9,666 nt of DNA from JBBPYA01 sp038200385 (GCA_038200385.1 JBBPYA010000086.1:1-9666); one strand, 5' to 3'. Shown: positions 1 to 7,504, numbered from the stretch's first letter. Numbers and translations: made by a program. Notes: a model not told the origin generated them from the sequence alone.

Positions 1-85
1 CGATGAGGGCTTCGGCGCTGGCCAGGCCGAGCCCTGAACTGCCCCCCGTCACGAGGATGCGGGCCTCAGCCAGGTCGGCGCTCAT
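1..85 (-). CDS. Short-chain dehydrogenase/reductase, N-terminal fragment (runs off left edge)
   Basis: Only the first 28 codons lie in the window; the rest is beyond position 1. Reading from an ATG at 85-83, the peptide begins MSADLAEARILVTGGSSGLG. It contains the glycine-rich dinucleotide-binding motif TGGSSGLG at residues 13-20, preceded by the hydrophobic first beta strand (RILV). This is the standard start of a classical NAD(P)-dependent SDR. The ATG lies inside the end of the GntR regulator gene, a 20-base overlap, so it belongs to the same operon and is probably translated by coupling. The upstream Shine-Dalgarno sequence is weak. It would be the second SDR of the cluster. Its substrate and cofactor cannot be judged because the catalytic Ser-Tyr-Lys region is outside the window. 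Confidence 0.8.
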   Translation of the reverse strand, partial: MSADLAEARILVTGGSSGLGLASAEALI

Positions 86-797
86 CGGCAGTCCGTTCTG
101 GGGCGAAAGCCCCGTCGTTGTCCATAGTGGAGAGAACGTTGTCGGAGATGTAGCGGATGTGGCCCCGGATCAGGGCCCCGGCCTGCTCCGGATCGGCGGC
201 ATCGATGGCGGCCGCGATGGCCACGTGGTCCTCGCCGCACCGCACCGAGACCTCCCGATCCGGTGCATCGCGCTGCCGGAGGGTGACGATCAGGGTGAAG
301 ACGTCGTCCATCGCCTTCTCGAGCTGGGCGTTGCCGGAGACCTCGGTGATCGCGGCATGGAAGTCCTCGTCGCCGGACCGGAACAGCTCGCTGTCCCCGG
401 CGTGGGCGCCACGCAACGACCGCTCGGCGGCCTCCCTGATCCGCCGCCGCTGCTCGGGCCCGGCCCGCTCGGCGGCGACCCGGGCAGCAAACACCTCGAG
501 CGCTTCGCGGACGTCGTAGGCGTTCTGCACCTTCGTCCGCGACGGGCGCACGACCCGATCACCACGTCGTCCGTCGGACTCGATGAGCCCCACCTGCCGG
601 AGGCTGATCAGCGCCTCCCGGACGGGGGTCTTGGAGACGTTGAGCTGGCTGGCCAGACCGGACTCCGTGACCGTCGAGCCGGGTGGCAGCGCACGGCTGA
701 CGATCGCCATCCGGATCGCCTCGATCACCAGCTGGGACACGTTGACGTTGTGCAGCTCGGCCAGCCGCGCCGGTGCCTGTGGCGCCGCACCGGTCAC
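66..797 (-). CDS. GntR family transcriptional regulator, FadR/FCD subfamily
   Basis: Predicted 243-residue DNA-binding regulator. Residues about 18-84 form the GntR winged helix-turn-helix, with the typical ESGLASQLNVSKTPVREAL stretch at 45-63. Residues about 95-225 form an all-helical FCD ligand domain. Its expected metal-binding pattern is visible: Asp143, His147 (D-x3-H), His191 and His213. FCD regulators usually bind a small carboxylate or sugar-acid effector and are often repressors, which fits control of a catabolic operon. The GTG start at 797 is chosen because it overlaps the TGA stop of the upstream oxidoreductase as GTGA and has a GGGGGA ribosome site just upstream. The open frame continues upstream to 929, but that part is low-complexity Arg-rich sequence lying inside the neighbouring gene. 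Its place inside the operon implies autoregulation; the inverted repeat near 9305-9317 is a candidate operator. Family call is strong; effector is unknown. Confidence 0.93.
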   Translation of the reverse strand: MTGAAPQAPARLAELHNVNVSQLVIEAIRMAIVSRALPPGSTVTESGLASQLNVSKTPVREALISLRQVGLIESDGRRGDRVVRPSRTKVQNAYDVREALEVFAARVAAERAGPEQRRRIREAAERSLRGAHAGDSELFRSGDEDFHAAITEVSGNAQLEKAMDDVFTLIVTLRQRDAPDREVSVRCGEDHVAIAAAIDAADPEQAGALIRGHIRYISDNVLSTMDNDGAFAPERTADERRPG

Positions 798-1825
798 GGT
801 TGTCCCCCGCCCTTCGGTGACGCACTGGTTGCCAGTACCTCTCCGCAAGATTGTGGACCTTGACCGGACAGCGCGCGTTCCGCGGCGGTGGCGACCACCA
901 CGGTCCCGGCCGCGTCCCGGGCCGAGCACGACACCGCACCGGGATCGCGGGTCCGGACGGCGTGCAGGAAGCAGGCCAGTTGACGCCGGAACGGGTGTTC
1001 CCCGGAGCTGGCGAAGGGCGTCGCGCTGCCCTGTCGACGGACCTCGAAGTGCGGATCGAGGTCGAGGTCGAAGACGTCGCCCGTCGTCAGGATCCGCAAC
1101 GCCTGGGTCGCGGGGTGCTCCGCCGGCGCCCAGGCCACGTGAACGGCGCCGACGGCGCCCGAAGCGAAGGACAGCACGATGGAGATGACGTCCTCACAGC
1201 GCTCGGAGTATCCGGTCACCCCGGAAAGCGGTACCCCGCCGTGTACCGCGCACACGGAGCTCACCTCACCGGCGACCATCCGTTGCAGGTCGATGTGGTG
1301 GCTGACCCGCTCGAACACCAGGCCGCCGCTCAGCTGCGGGTCGGTGAACCAGGAGCGCGCCTGCGTGGTCCCGATGCCCTGGCTGATCAGCAGCGCGATC
1401 CGGGTCCCGGACATGGCCGACCGCAACTCGGACAGGCCGTCCACCGCCCGCCACTGGTAGCCGACGGCGCAGACCATCCCTGTGCGGTCGGCTGCATCGG
1501 CGATGGCCAGCGCGTCGGACACGGTGCGGGACAACGGCTTCTCCACGAACACGGCCACGCCGCGCTCCAGGGCCGGTACGACGGCCGCTCGATGCACACC
1601 GGAGGGCGTGGCCACGATGACGGCGTTGACGTCGGGCATCGACAGGACGTCGTCGACGGTCGCCACCCCCCGGCCGCCGTAGTCGGCGGCCAGCCGCTGC
1701 GCAGCACCGGGGTCGACGTCGCAGACAGCGGCGACGCGCGTCCCGCCCAGCCGGGCCAGGGATTCGCAGTGTTCCCGAGCGGCCCAGCCGGCCCCGACGA
1801 CCCCGACGACGACGTCAGCTGGCAC
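794..1825 (-). CDS. Gfo/Idh/MocA family NAD(P)-dependent oxidoreductase
   Basis: Predicted 343-residue cytoplasmic oxidoreductase of the family that includes myo-inositol and glucose-fructose dehydrogenases. The N-terminal Rossmann fold shows GVVGAGWAA at residues 8-16. An Asp at 36 ending the second strand favours NAD over NADP (inference). The TPSGVH motif is at 73-78 and the signature EKP at 95-97, with Lys96 the expected catalytic lysine. The C-terminal domain has SGGLVFERVSHHIDL starting at 166, in which Glu172 occupies the place of the usual Asp and His176 is the catalytic histidine. The start is GTG at 1825, backed by GGAGG five bases upstream. It overlaps the end of the SDR gene by 11 bases, and its stop overlaps the GntR start as GTGA. 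It probably oxidises or reduces a hydroxyl/keto group on a polyol or sugar derived from the imported compound. Substrate is not determinable. Confidence 0.92.
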   Translation of the reverse strand: MPADVVVGVVGAGWAAREHCESLARLGGTRVAAVCDVDPGAAQRLAADYGGRGVATVDDVLSMPDVNAVIVATPSGVHRAAVVPALERGVAVFVEKPLSRTVSDALAIADAADRTGMVCAVGYQWRAVDGLSELRSAMSGTRIALLISQGIGTTQARSWFTDPQLSGGLVFERVSHHIDLQRMVAGEVSSVCAVHGGVPLSGVTGYSERCEDVISIVLSFASGAVGAVHVAWAPAEHPATQALRILTTGDVFDLDLDPHFEVRRQGSATPFASSGEHPFRRQLACFLHAVRTRDPGAVSCSARDAAGTVVVATAAERALSGQGPQSCGEVLATSASPKGGGQP

Positions 1826-2600
1826 TCCAACCTCCGTCGACCATCAAGGTGGCGCCGGTGACGAACGAGGCGCCGTCGCCGGCGAAGAACAGCGCGGCCC
1901 AGGCGACGTCCTCCGGCGTTCCCGCCCGCGGCCACGGGGTCCTGCTCTGCCACACCGCCTGCCACTCGGGCTCCAACTCACGGCCGCCCTTGCCGGTGAA
2001 GATCTTCCCCGGCGCGACGTTGTTGGCCACGATCCCGTCCGCGGCATAATCGGCGGCGATCTGACGGGTCAGGTGCATCATGGCGCTCTTCGAAACGCCG
2101 TAGGCGATGTCGCGGGGAGCGGCCACGAAGCCGTGTTGCGAACCGATGTTCACGATGCGACCGCGCACCTCCCCTTCGGCGGGGGGCTGGGACAACATCT
2201 GCCGGACCGCGGCGCGACACAGCAAGAAGACACCGGTCACGTTGACCTCCTGCACCCGTCGCCACTCGTCGTCGGTCGTCTCGAGCAGCGTTTTCCCGAC
2301 GTACGTCGCGGCGTTGTTCACGACGATGTCGAGCCGACCGTGCTCGCCGACCGCGGAGTCGACGACACCGGTGATCTGCTCGCTGCTGCCCATGTCCGTG
2401 GCCACGAACCCGGCGCGGCCGCCGGCGGCGCGGATGACCGCGGTGGTCGGCTCACCGCCTTCCACGGGGTCCTCGCGCAGGTCCGCCGCCACGACGACGG
2501 CGCCCTCGGCGGCGAAGAGCAGCGCGATCGCCCGGCCGATCCCGGAGCTGGCCCCGGTGACGATGGTGACCTTGCCGTCGAGCCGGCCGGTGGGCGTCAT
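1815..2600 (-). CDS. Classical short-chain dehydrogenase/reductase (FabG-like)
   Basis: Predicted 261-residue NAD(P)-dependent oxidoreductase of the classical SDR family, of normal length. Visible motifs are TGASSGIG at residues 15-22 (cofactor binding), Asp40 after the second strand (suggesting NAD preference, inference), NNAA at 95-98, Asn120, and the catalytic Ser154, Tyr167 and Lys171 in YGVSK. The C-terminal FVTGATLMVDGGW is the usual SDR ending. The ATG at 2600 overlaps the stop of the deacetylase-like gene as ATGA, and its own Shine-Dalgarno is poor, so translation probably depends on ribosomes finishing the upstream gene. The frame stays open to 3191, but the extra part is the shadow of the deacetylase gene and has no SDR features. 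It presumably performs an alcohol/ketone redox step in the same pathway as the adjacent Gfo/Idh enzyme. Confidence 0.93.
   Translation of the reverse strand: MTPTGRLDGKVTIVTGASSGIGRAIALLFAAEGAVVVAADLREDPVEGGEPTTAVIRAAGGRAGFVATDMGSSEQITGVVDSAVGEHGRLDIVVNNAATYVGKTLLETTDDEWRRVQEVNVTGVFLLCRAAVRQMLSQPPAEGEVRGRIVNIGSQHGFVAAPRDIAYGVSKSAMMHLTRQIAADYAADGIVANNVAPGKIFTGKGGRELEPEWQAVWQSRTPWPRAGTPEDVAWAALFFAGDGASFVTGATLMVDGGWSAS
1831..1835 (-). promoter_or_regulatory. Ribosome binding site fixing the GTG start of the Gfo/Idh gene
   Basis: On the minus strand GGAGG lies five bases before the GTG at 1825. It supports this non-ATG start even though it places the first 11 bases of the gene inside the preceding SDR gene. 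Confidence 0.7.
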
Positions 2601-3562
2601 GCCGGCACCGCTGCGGCGCCCGGACCGAACTGCGAGATCCAGTGCTCCGCGATGTCGAGTCGACGCATGAAGCAGGCCCCGTCCTTGGCCAGCACGTGCT
2701 CGATGAAGTCCCGTACAGCTGTTGCGCGGGCGGCCTGCCCACTCCAGCGGGTGTGCAGCCCGACGGTCATCATCCGGCCGCCATGCCCGCGCTCGGCCTC
2801 CTCCACGAGGTAGTCCACGGCCAGCTTCAGCGTCGTCGCGAAGTCGTTCGGCGTGGAGAAGGTCGGCTCGATGAGGTACTTCACGTCGTTGTAGACCTTG
2901 GAGTACGGCACCACCAGGAACGGCGTGCTGTCCTGGTCGACGAAGTAGGGAAGCTCGTCGTTGTTCGCATCGGAGTCGTACCGGAAGCCGCCCTCCTCGA
3001 CCAGCAACGAGCGGGTGTTGACGCTGGGGAAGGACCGCACTATCCAGCCCCGGATGCGCTCGCCCGTTGTGGCCTGGATGGAGGCGATGGCGCGGTGCAT
3101 CAGCTCCCGCTCCTCGGCCCGGCTCATCCGGGAGTCCTCGGTCCACCGCCAACCGTGGCCCATCACGTCGTACCGGCTCTCCCGGATCCACGCCGCGTAT
3201 TCAGGATTGCGTTCCAGCGCCAGAGCGCAGACGTCGATCGTGGCGTCGATCTGGTAGTCGTCGAGCAGCCGGGCGAGGCGCCAGGCCCCGACCCGGCTCC
3301 CGAACTCCATGTGCGACTCGGTCCCGATGTCCCGGACGGTCGGGGGGATCTCGTAGCTGTACTCCCCCCAGGCGTCGTTGGTCGCGTCACCGTCGAGCAA
3401 CGAGTACTCAGCGCCCTCCTCGTAGTTGACCACGATGTTGACGGCCACCGCGGACCCGTCCGGCCACCGGACGTCCGGTGTGTACCGGCCGTACCCGACG
3501 AAGTCGCGCGGCAGGGCGCTGAGGGCGACCGGGTCGAGGTCCTGGGGGAAGGCGTGCGGCAT
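2597..3562 (-). CDS. PuuE-like polysaccharide deacetylase-fold hydrolase
   Basis: Predicted 321-residue cytoplasmic hydrolase (no signal peptide) of the NodB-like fold. From memory of the family, it resembles the PuuE type of allantoinase from end to end: DFVGYG at 20-25, NYEEG at 46-50 (the place of the usual metal-binding DD motif), EFGSRVGAWR at 86-95, GHGWRW at 135-140, NTRSLLVEEGGFRYDSD at 182-198, and VGLHTR at 267-272. Such enzymes hydrolyse amide or cyclic-amide bonds. One stretch differs: PuuE proteins carry a TGR-x-x-PNT-like motif after GWY, whereas here residues 172-183 read GWIVRSFPSVNT. This argues against true allantoinase activity, and no other purine-degradation gene is nearby. 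The ATG at 3562 has GGAG five bases upstream and overlaps the ATPase stop by one base (TGATG). An open frame continues upstream to 4504 but is the shadow of the ATPase gene. Likely role: hydrolysis of an imported N-acyl or amide compound (inference). Confidence 0.88.
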   Translation of the reverse strand: MPHAFPQDLDPVALSALPRDFVGYGRYTPDVRWPDGSAVAVNIVVNYEEGAEYSLLDGDATNDAWGEYSYEIPPTVRDIGTESHMEFGSRVGAWRLARLLDDYQIDATIDVCALALERNPEYAAWIRESRYDVMGHGWRWTEDSRMSRAEERELMHRAIASIQATTGERIRGWIVRSFPSVNTRSLLVEEGGFRYDSDANNDELPYFVDQDSTPFLVVPYSKVYNDVKYLIEPTFSTPNDFATTLKLAVDYLVEEAERGHGGRMMTVGLHTRWSGQAARATAVRDFIEHVLAKDGACFMRRLDIAEHWISQFGPGAAAVPA

Positions 3563-5646
3563 CAACGCTCCTGTTTCGCGAGTCGGGCGGATCGCGGGGG
3601 GGCGACCTGGGGTCGGGCGGGTGCAGCGGCGCCGGCCCGGGGGAGCTCGCCCTCGGGCAGGTGGCAGCGGACCGAATGGCCCTCGTCCAGAACCCTGAGG
3701 GCCGGCAACTCCTCCTCGCAGATCGCGCCGATCTTGCGCGGACAGCGGTTCTGGAAGGGGCAACCGGTCGGTGGGTGGCGGGAATCGGGCGGGTCCCCGC
3801 GGAGGTGGACCCGCTGCGCCGGTCGGCCGTCCATCGTGGGAACGGCGGACAGCAGGACCTCGGTGTACGGGTGGTGCGGACCGTCGACGACCCGCGCCGC
3901 GGGTCCCACCTCCATGACCTGGCCCAGATACATCACCACGATGCGGTCGGACATGTACTGGACGACGGCCAGGTCGTGGGAGACGAACAGGTAGGCGACC
4001 CCCTGGTTGACCTGCAGATCCACCAGGAGATTGAGGATCGACGCCTGCACGGACACGTCCAGGGCCGACGTGGGCTCGTCGCACAGCACCACGGTCGGCT
4101 CGCCGGCGAACGCGCGCGCGATCGCGACCCGCTGCTTCAGGCCGCCGGACAGCCGCAGTGGCCGCATCGCCATGTGCTGCGGGCCGAGCTTGAAGTCCCG
4201 CCCGAGTTGACCCAGTCGCTCGCGCAGTGCCGCCCCGCGAAGGCCGGCGAGCTTGGCAATGGAGCGGCCGATGATCCGGCGTACGGCGTGCCGTCGGTTC
4301 AGGGCGGCGTCGGGATTCTGGAAGACGATCTGGATGGCCCGGGCCTCGGCCAGGTCGCGCTGGCCGCGGCTGTGCCGCACCCGCTGCCCGTCGACGGTCA
4401 GGTTCGCGCCGGGGTCGGGAGGCGCCAGGCCCATCGCCAGGTGGGCCAGCGTCGTCTTCCCGCTGCCGGACTCCCCGACCACGCCCAGGGTCTCCCCCCG
4501 CCACAGCGACAAGGAGACGTCGTTCAGCGCGTGGAACGCGTGCTCACCACGCCCGTAGGTCTTGCTCGCGTGGTCGAGCACCATGACCGGTTCCGCGTCG
4601 TAGTCGACTACCGGCGGCGGCGTCCCGGCGGACTGCTCGTCCGGCTCGCCGACCTCGCCCGCCCGCTCGTGGTGGAAGCATCGGCTGTGCCGGCCACCGA
4701 GGTCGAACGCCGGGGGCTCCTCGGTCCGGCAGTGGTCGTCGGCCAGCGCGCAGCGGGGGCTGTACAGGCATCCGACGGCGGGGTCGTCGGGCGCTGGCAG
4801 CGCACCGGGGATCGCCACCAGCCGCGCGGTGTGCTTTTGATGCTGCGGGCCGGGGATGCACTGGAGCAGGCCCGCAGTGTAGGGGTGTCGGGGATCCTCG
4901 AAGACCTGTTGCGCGGGGCCCTCGTCGACGAGCACCCCGGCGTAGAGGACACCGACCCGGTCGCACATCTGGCGGACCAGCGCCAGATTGTGCGCGATCA
5001 GCAGCACCGACGTGCCGAGCTCGCGGCTCAGGCCGGCCACGATGTCCAGGACCTCCGCGCCGACGGTGGCATCCAGGGCCGTGGTCGGCTCGTCGAGGAT
5101 GAGCAACGACGGGTTCGTGGCCAGCGCCATGGCGATGACGACGCGCTGCTGCATGCCGCCGGACAGCTGGTGCGGATAGGCGTCCAGCACCCGGTCGGGT
5201 GAGGAGATCTGGACCCGTGTCAGGATCGTGCGGCTGTCCGCGCGCGCCTGCTCCCGGCTGCGGCCGGCCAGGACGAACACCTCGCCGAGCTGGTCCGCGA
5301 TCGGCATCGACGGATTGAGCGCCCGCCCGGGCTCCTGGTAGACCATCGACACGTCCAGGGCCCGCATCCGCCGCAGCTGTTCGCGGTTCATCCCCAGGAC
5401 GTCGACGTCGTTGAGCCGGATGGCGCCGTTACGCACCCGGGCATTGGCGGCCAGATGCCGCACGATGGCCATCGCGGCGGTCGACTTGCCGCACCCGGAC
5501 TCACCGACCAGCCCATAGGTCTGCCCGGCGGCGATGTCGAAGCTGAGCCCCCGCAGGACGGTCCGCTGGCGTCCTTTGACGGTGTAGGCCACGTCGAGGT
5601 CCCGGACGGCCAGCGTCGGGACGGCGTCCTGCTCCAGGGTGCTCAC
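3562..5646 (-). CDS. Fused dual-ATPase subunit of a peptide/opine-type ABC transporter (DppD-DppF fusion)
   Basis: Predicted 694-residue cytoplasmic protein holding two complete ABC ATPase domains. Domain 1 (about 12-260): Walker A GESGCGKST at 48-56, Q-loop Gln104, signature LSGGM at 161-165, Walker B LLILDE at 181-186, switch His219. Domain 2 (about 353-600): Walker A GESGSGKTT at 391-399, Gln443, signature LSGGL at 500-503, Walker B VVLCDE at 519-524, His557. Each is followed by the oligopeptide-transporter C-terminal extension with four cysteines: 293, 299, 306, 323 and 629, 635, 643, 661. Iron-sulfur clusters have been reported at this position in some DppD proteins, so cluster binding is possible here. 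Both sites look catalytically intact. The GTG start at 5646 overlaps the permease stop as GTGA; a longer open frame to 5736 lies within the permease gene and adds no domain. It powers the two adjacent permeases. Confidence 0.95.
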   Translation of the reverse strand: MSTLEQDAVPTLAVRDLDVAYTVKGRQRTVLRGLSFDIAAGQTYGLVGESGCGKSTAAMAIVRHLAANARVRNGAIRLNDVDVLGMNREQLRRMRALDVSMVYQEPGRALNPSMPIADQLGEVFVLAGRSREQARADSRTILTRVQISSPDRVLDAYPHQLSGGMQQRVVIAMALATNPSLLILDEPTTALDATVGAEVLDIVAGLSRELGTSVLLIAHNLALVRQMCDRVGVLYAGVLVDEGPAQQVFEDPRHPYTAGLLQCIPGPQHQKHTARLVAIPGALPAPDDPAVGCLYSPRCALADDHCRTEEPPAFDLGGRHSRCFHHERAGEVGEPDEQSAGTPPPVVDYDAEPVMVLDHASKTYGRGEHAFHALNDVSLSLWRGETLGVVGESGSGKTTLAHLAMGLAPPDPGANLTVDGQRVRHSRGQRDLAEARAIQIVFQNPDAALNRRHAVRRIIGRSIAKLAGLRGAALRERLGQLGRDFKLGPQHMAMRPLRLSGGLKQRVAIARAFAGEPTVVLCDEPTSALDVSVQASILNLLVDLQVNQGVAYLFVSHDLAVVQYMSDRIVVMYLGQVMEVGPAARVVDGPHHPYTEVLLSAVPTMDGRPAQRVHLRGDPPDSRHPPTGCPFQNRCPRKIGAICEEELPALRVLDEGHSVRCHLPEGELPRAGAAAPARPQVAPPRSARLAKQER

Positions 5647-6518
5647 CGCTCCAGCGCCTCGGAGATGCCGTCGGCCACGAGGTTGACGCTGATGACCAGG
5701 GACGCGATCGCCATCGCCGGGAACAGCGTCGGCCACCAGAACCCGCCGTTGATGAGGCCGTAGCTCTCGAAGATGGACAGGCCCCAGTCAGGCGACGGGG
5801 GCTGGATACCGAACCCGATGAAACTCAGGGTGGCGACGGCGAAGATCGCGTACCCCAGCCGGACGCTGGCCTCGACCAGCACGAGCGGGGCGACGTTGGG
5901 CAGGATCTCGACGAACATGATGTACAGCGAGCCTTCGCCGCGGACCCGGGCGGCCTGGACGTACTCCAGTTCGCGCTCGGCGAGGACGGCGGTGCGCACG
6001 GTGCGGGCGACGTACGGCGAGAACACGAACCCGATCACCAGGATCACGGTCTGATTCGACGGTCCGAAGGCCGTGAGCGCCATCAGCGCGACCACCACCG
6101 TCGGCAGCGCCAGCACGGCGTCGACCAGCCGGCCGGTGACGGCGTCGACGAGGCCCCGCCGATACCCCATGAGCAGGCCGAGCGCCGTACCCGCGACGAC
6201 ACCGAGCAGGGTGGCCAGCGGAGCGACGGTGAGGATGTCCCGCGCGCCCAGGAGCACCCGGGAGAACACGTCCCGACCCAGTGAGTCCGTCCCGAAAAGA
6301 TGGTCTCCCGACGGCGGCAGCAGCCCTGCGATCGGCTCGACGGTGAAGGGGTCGCGCGGCGCGATGAGTTCGCCGGCGACGGCACAGAAGACCCAGAAGG
6401 CCACGACGAGGCTGCCCACCACGACCGCCGGCGAGCGGACCAGGGAACGCAGCAGGCTGCGGCCGCCGCTCGAGGCGGCCGTGACCGGCATCGGCGCCGG
6501 GTGCGCGGGTGCGCTCAT
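5643..6518 (-). CDS. DppC-type ABC transporter permease
   Basis: Predicted 291-residue inner-membrane permease of the peptide/nickel (Dpp/Opp) family. A first membrane segment spans about residues 31-53, followed by an external loop with the family motif FGTDSLGRD at 75-83. Further hydrophobic segments follow at about 95-118, 132-151, 157-171, 207-231 and 262-285. The cytoplasmic EAA-type loop that contacts the ATPase includes YVQAARVRG at 186-194. The N-terminal tail (about 30 residues, Ala/Pro-rich) is cytoplasmic. The ATG at 6518 overlaps the DppB-type stop as ATGA and has GGAAG upstream; its own stop overlaps the ATPase start as GTGA. It should pair with the DppB-type gene to form the membrane channel. 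Subfamily is clear; transported substrate is unknown. Confidence 0.95.
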   Translation of the reverse strand: MSAPAHPAPMPVTAASSGGRSLLRSLVRSPAVVVGSLVVAFWVFCAVAGELIAPRDPFTVEPIAGLLPPSGDHLFGTDSLGRDVFSRVLLGARDILTVAPLATLLGVVAGTALGLLMGYRRGLVDAVTGRLVDAVLALPTVVVALMALTAFGPSNQTVILVIGFVFSPYVARTVRTAVLAERELEYVQAARVRGEGSLYIMFVEILPNVAPLVLVEASVRLGYAIFAVATLSFIGFGIQPPSPDWGLSIFESYGLINGGFWWPTLFPAMAIASLVISVNLVADGISEALER

Positions 6519-7468
6519 GTCGTGCTTCCGAGCCGGATCCGCGGGTTGAGCAGGGAGTAGGCCAGATCGGCGAGCAACGTCACGGTGAGGTAGAGGATGC
6601 CGATGACGAGGACGCAGCTCTCCAGGAGCGGAAAGTCCTTGCCCCGGGCGGCATTGAAGATGAGCAGCCCGATCCCGCGGTAGTTGAAGAGGATCTCGAT
6701 GACCACCAGCCCACCGAACAGGTACCCGATCTGGGTGGCGACCACCGTGACGGTGGGCGGGAGGGCGTTGCGCAGGACGTGGCGACGGATGACGGTCCGC
6801 CTCGGCAGGCCCTTGAGGGTAGCCGTGCGCACGTAGTCCGAGCCCAACACCTCGACCGCACCGGCGCGGGTCACCCGGGCGATGTAGCCGAACAGCACGA
6901 ACACGAGCGGGATCGTCGGGAGGATGAGGTACTTGACCTGCGTGAGCAGACCGCTGCCCGGCGGCGCGGTCGCGGTCACCGGCAGGACGTTGAGCCAGAC
7001 CGCGAAGACGAGCAGGACCACGATCCCGGAGACGAACTCGGGGACGACCATGGCCGCCAGCCCGAGACTGGTGATCGTGCGGTCCACCAGGGTCCCCTGC
7101 CGAAGCGCGGCCACGATCCCGCCGCCGATGGCCAGGGGCACCACGATGAGCAGCGCGACCGCGGCGAGCTTGAGCGAGTTCAGGATCGCGTCCAGCAGCA
7201 GCGGGCCGACCGGCGTCCGGTAGGTGTAGGAGACGCCGAGGTCCCCCCGGAAGAACCCCCCGATGAAGTGCAAATACCTGCTCAGCGCCGGCGTGTCGAG
7301 TCCGAGTTCGGTGTTCAGCGCCGCGATCGCGCGGGCGTCCGCGGTGGGGCCGAGGATCTTGCTCGCAACATCGCCCGGGAAGATCTCTGCGGCCGCGAAC
7401 ACCAGGACGCTGAGCAGGAAGAGCGTGATCAGCGCGAGTCCGAGCCGCGTCAGCAGGAACCGCGCCAC
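6515..7468 (-). CDS. DppB-type ABC transporter permease
   Basis: Predicted 317-residue inner-membrane permease of the peptide/nickel (Dpp/Opp) family. The first membrane segment is at about residues 9-29, followed by the PGD motif (31-33) and RGDLGVSY (74-81), both typical of DppB. Further membrane segments lie at about 99-122, 135-158, 180-197, 232-256 and 280-303. The EAA loop that docks on the ATPase reads DYVRTATLKGL at 211-221, and the C-terminus ends with LNPRIRLGS, as is usual. The start is GTG at 7468, supported by a strong GGGGAGG five bases upstream. It lies 61 bases after the solute-binding protein gene, the only true intercistronic gap in the operon, and its end overlaps the DppC-type start as ATGA. 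Confidence 0.95.
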   Translation of the reverse strand: MARFLLTRLGLALITLFLLSVLVFAAAEIFPGDVASKILGPTADARAIAALNTELGLDTPALSRYLHFIGGFFRGDLGVSYTYRTPVGPLLLDAILNSLKLAAVALLIVVPLAIGGGIVAALRQGTLVDRTITSLGLAAMVVPEFVSGIVVLLVFAVWLNVLPVTATAPPGSGLLTQVKYLILPTIPLVFVLFGYIARVTRAGAVEVLGSDYVRTATLKGLPRRTVIRRHVLRNALPPTVTVVATQIGYLFGGLVVIEILFNYRGIGLLIFNAARGKDFPLLESCVLVIGILYLTVTLLADLAYSLLNPRIRLGSTT

Positions 7469-7473
7469 GCCTA

Positions 7474-7480
7474 CCTCCCC
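7474..7480 (-). promoter_or_regulatory. Strong ribosome binding site for the DppB-type permease
   Basis: GGGGAGG on the minus strand, five bases before the GTG at 7468. It is among the strongest Shine-Dalgarno matches in the window and selects the GTG start. Having its own strong site makes sense, since this is the only operon gene not overlapping its upstream neighbour. Confidence 0.7.
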
Positions 7481-7489
7481 GCAGAGGGT

Positions 7490-7504
7490 CCGGCGACCGG
7501 CCGG
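7490..7504 (-). other. Possible GC-rich hairpin between binding-protein and permease genes
   Basis: In the 61-base gap the minus strand reads CCGGC-CGGTC-GCCGG, a perfect five-base stem with a five-base loop; an overlapping 10-base palindrome ACCGGCCGGT is also present. There is no T-tract, so it is not a standard terminator. Hairpins at this position in transporter operons can raise binding-protein mRNA relative to the permeases, but in DNA this GC-rich a five-base stem may be chance. Confidence 0.25.

Noticed and set aside
798..929. N-terminal extension of the GntR regulator to an upstream Met at 929
   Set aside because: The added residues are low-complexity Arg/Gly-rich sequence inside the oxidoreductase gene; the GTG at 797 has a ribosome site and a GTGA junction.
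2597..3562. Naming the deacetylase-like gene puuE (allantoinase)
   Set aside because: The family layout matches, but the GWIVRSFPSVNT stretch differs and no allantoin-pathway genes are present, so a specific allantoinase name is not justified.
2642..3994. Long plus-strand open frame (about 450 codons)
   Set aside because: It lies antisense to the deacetylase-like and ATPase genes, has no recognisable domain, and has the biased Arg/Gly/Pro/Val/Asp composition of a shadow frame in GC-rich DNA.
3563..4504. Very long N-terminal extension of the deacetylase-like protein
   Set aside because: The extra residues are a shadow of the ATPase gene in another frame; the ATG at 3562 has a good ribosome site and the family pattern begins just after it.
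3661..5202. Long plus-strand open frame (about 513 codons)
   Set aside because: It is fully antisense to the dual ABC ATPase, whose motifs are all intact; no domain or ribosome site supports the plus-strand reading.
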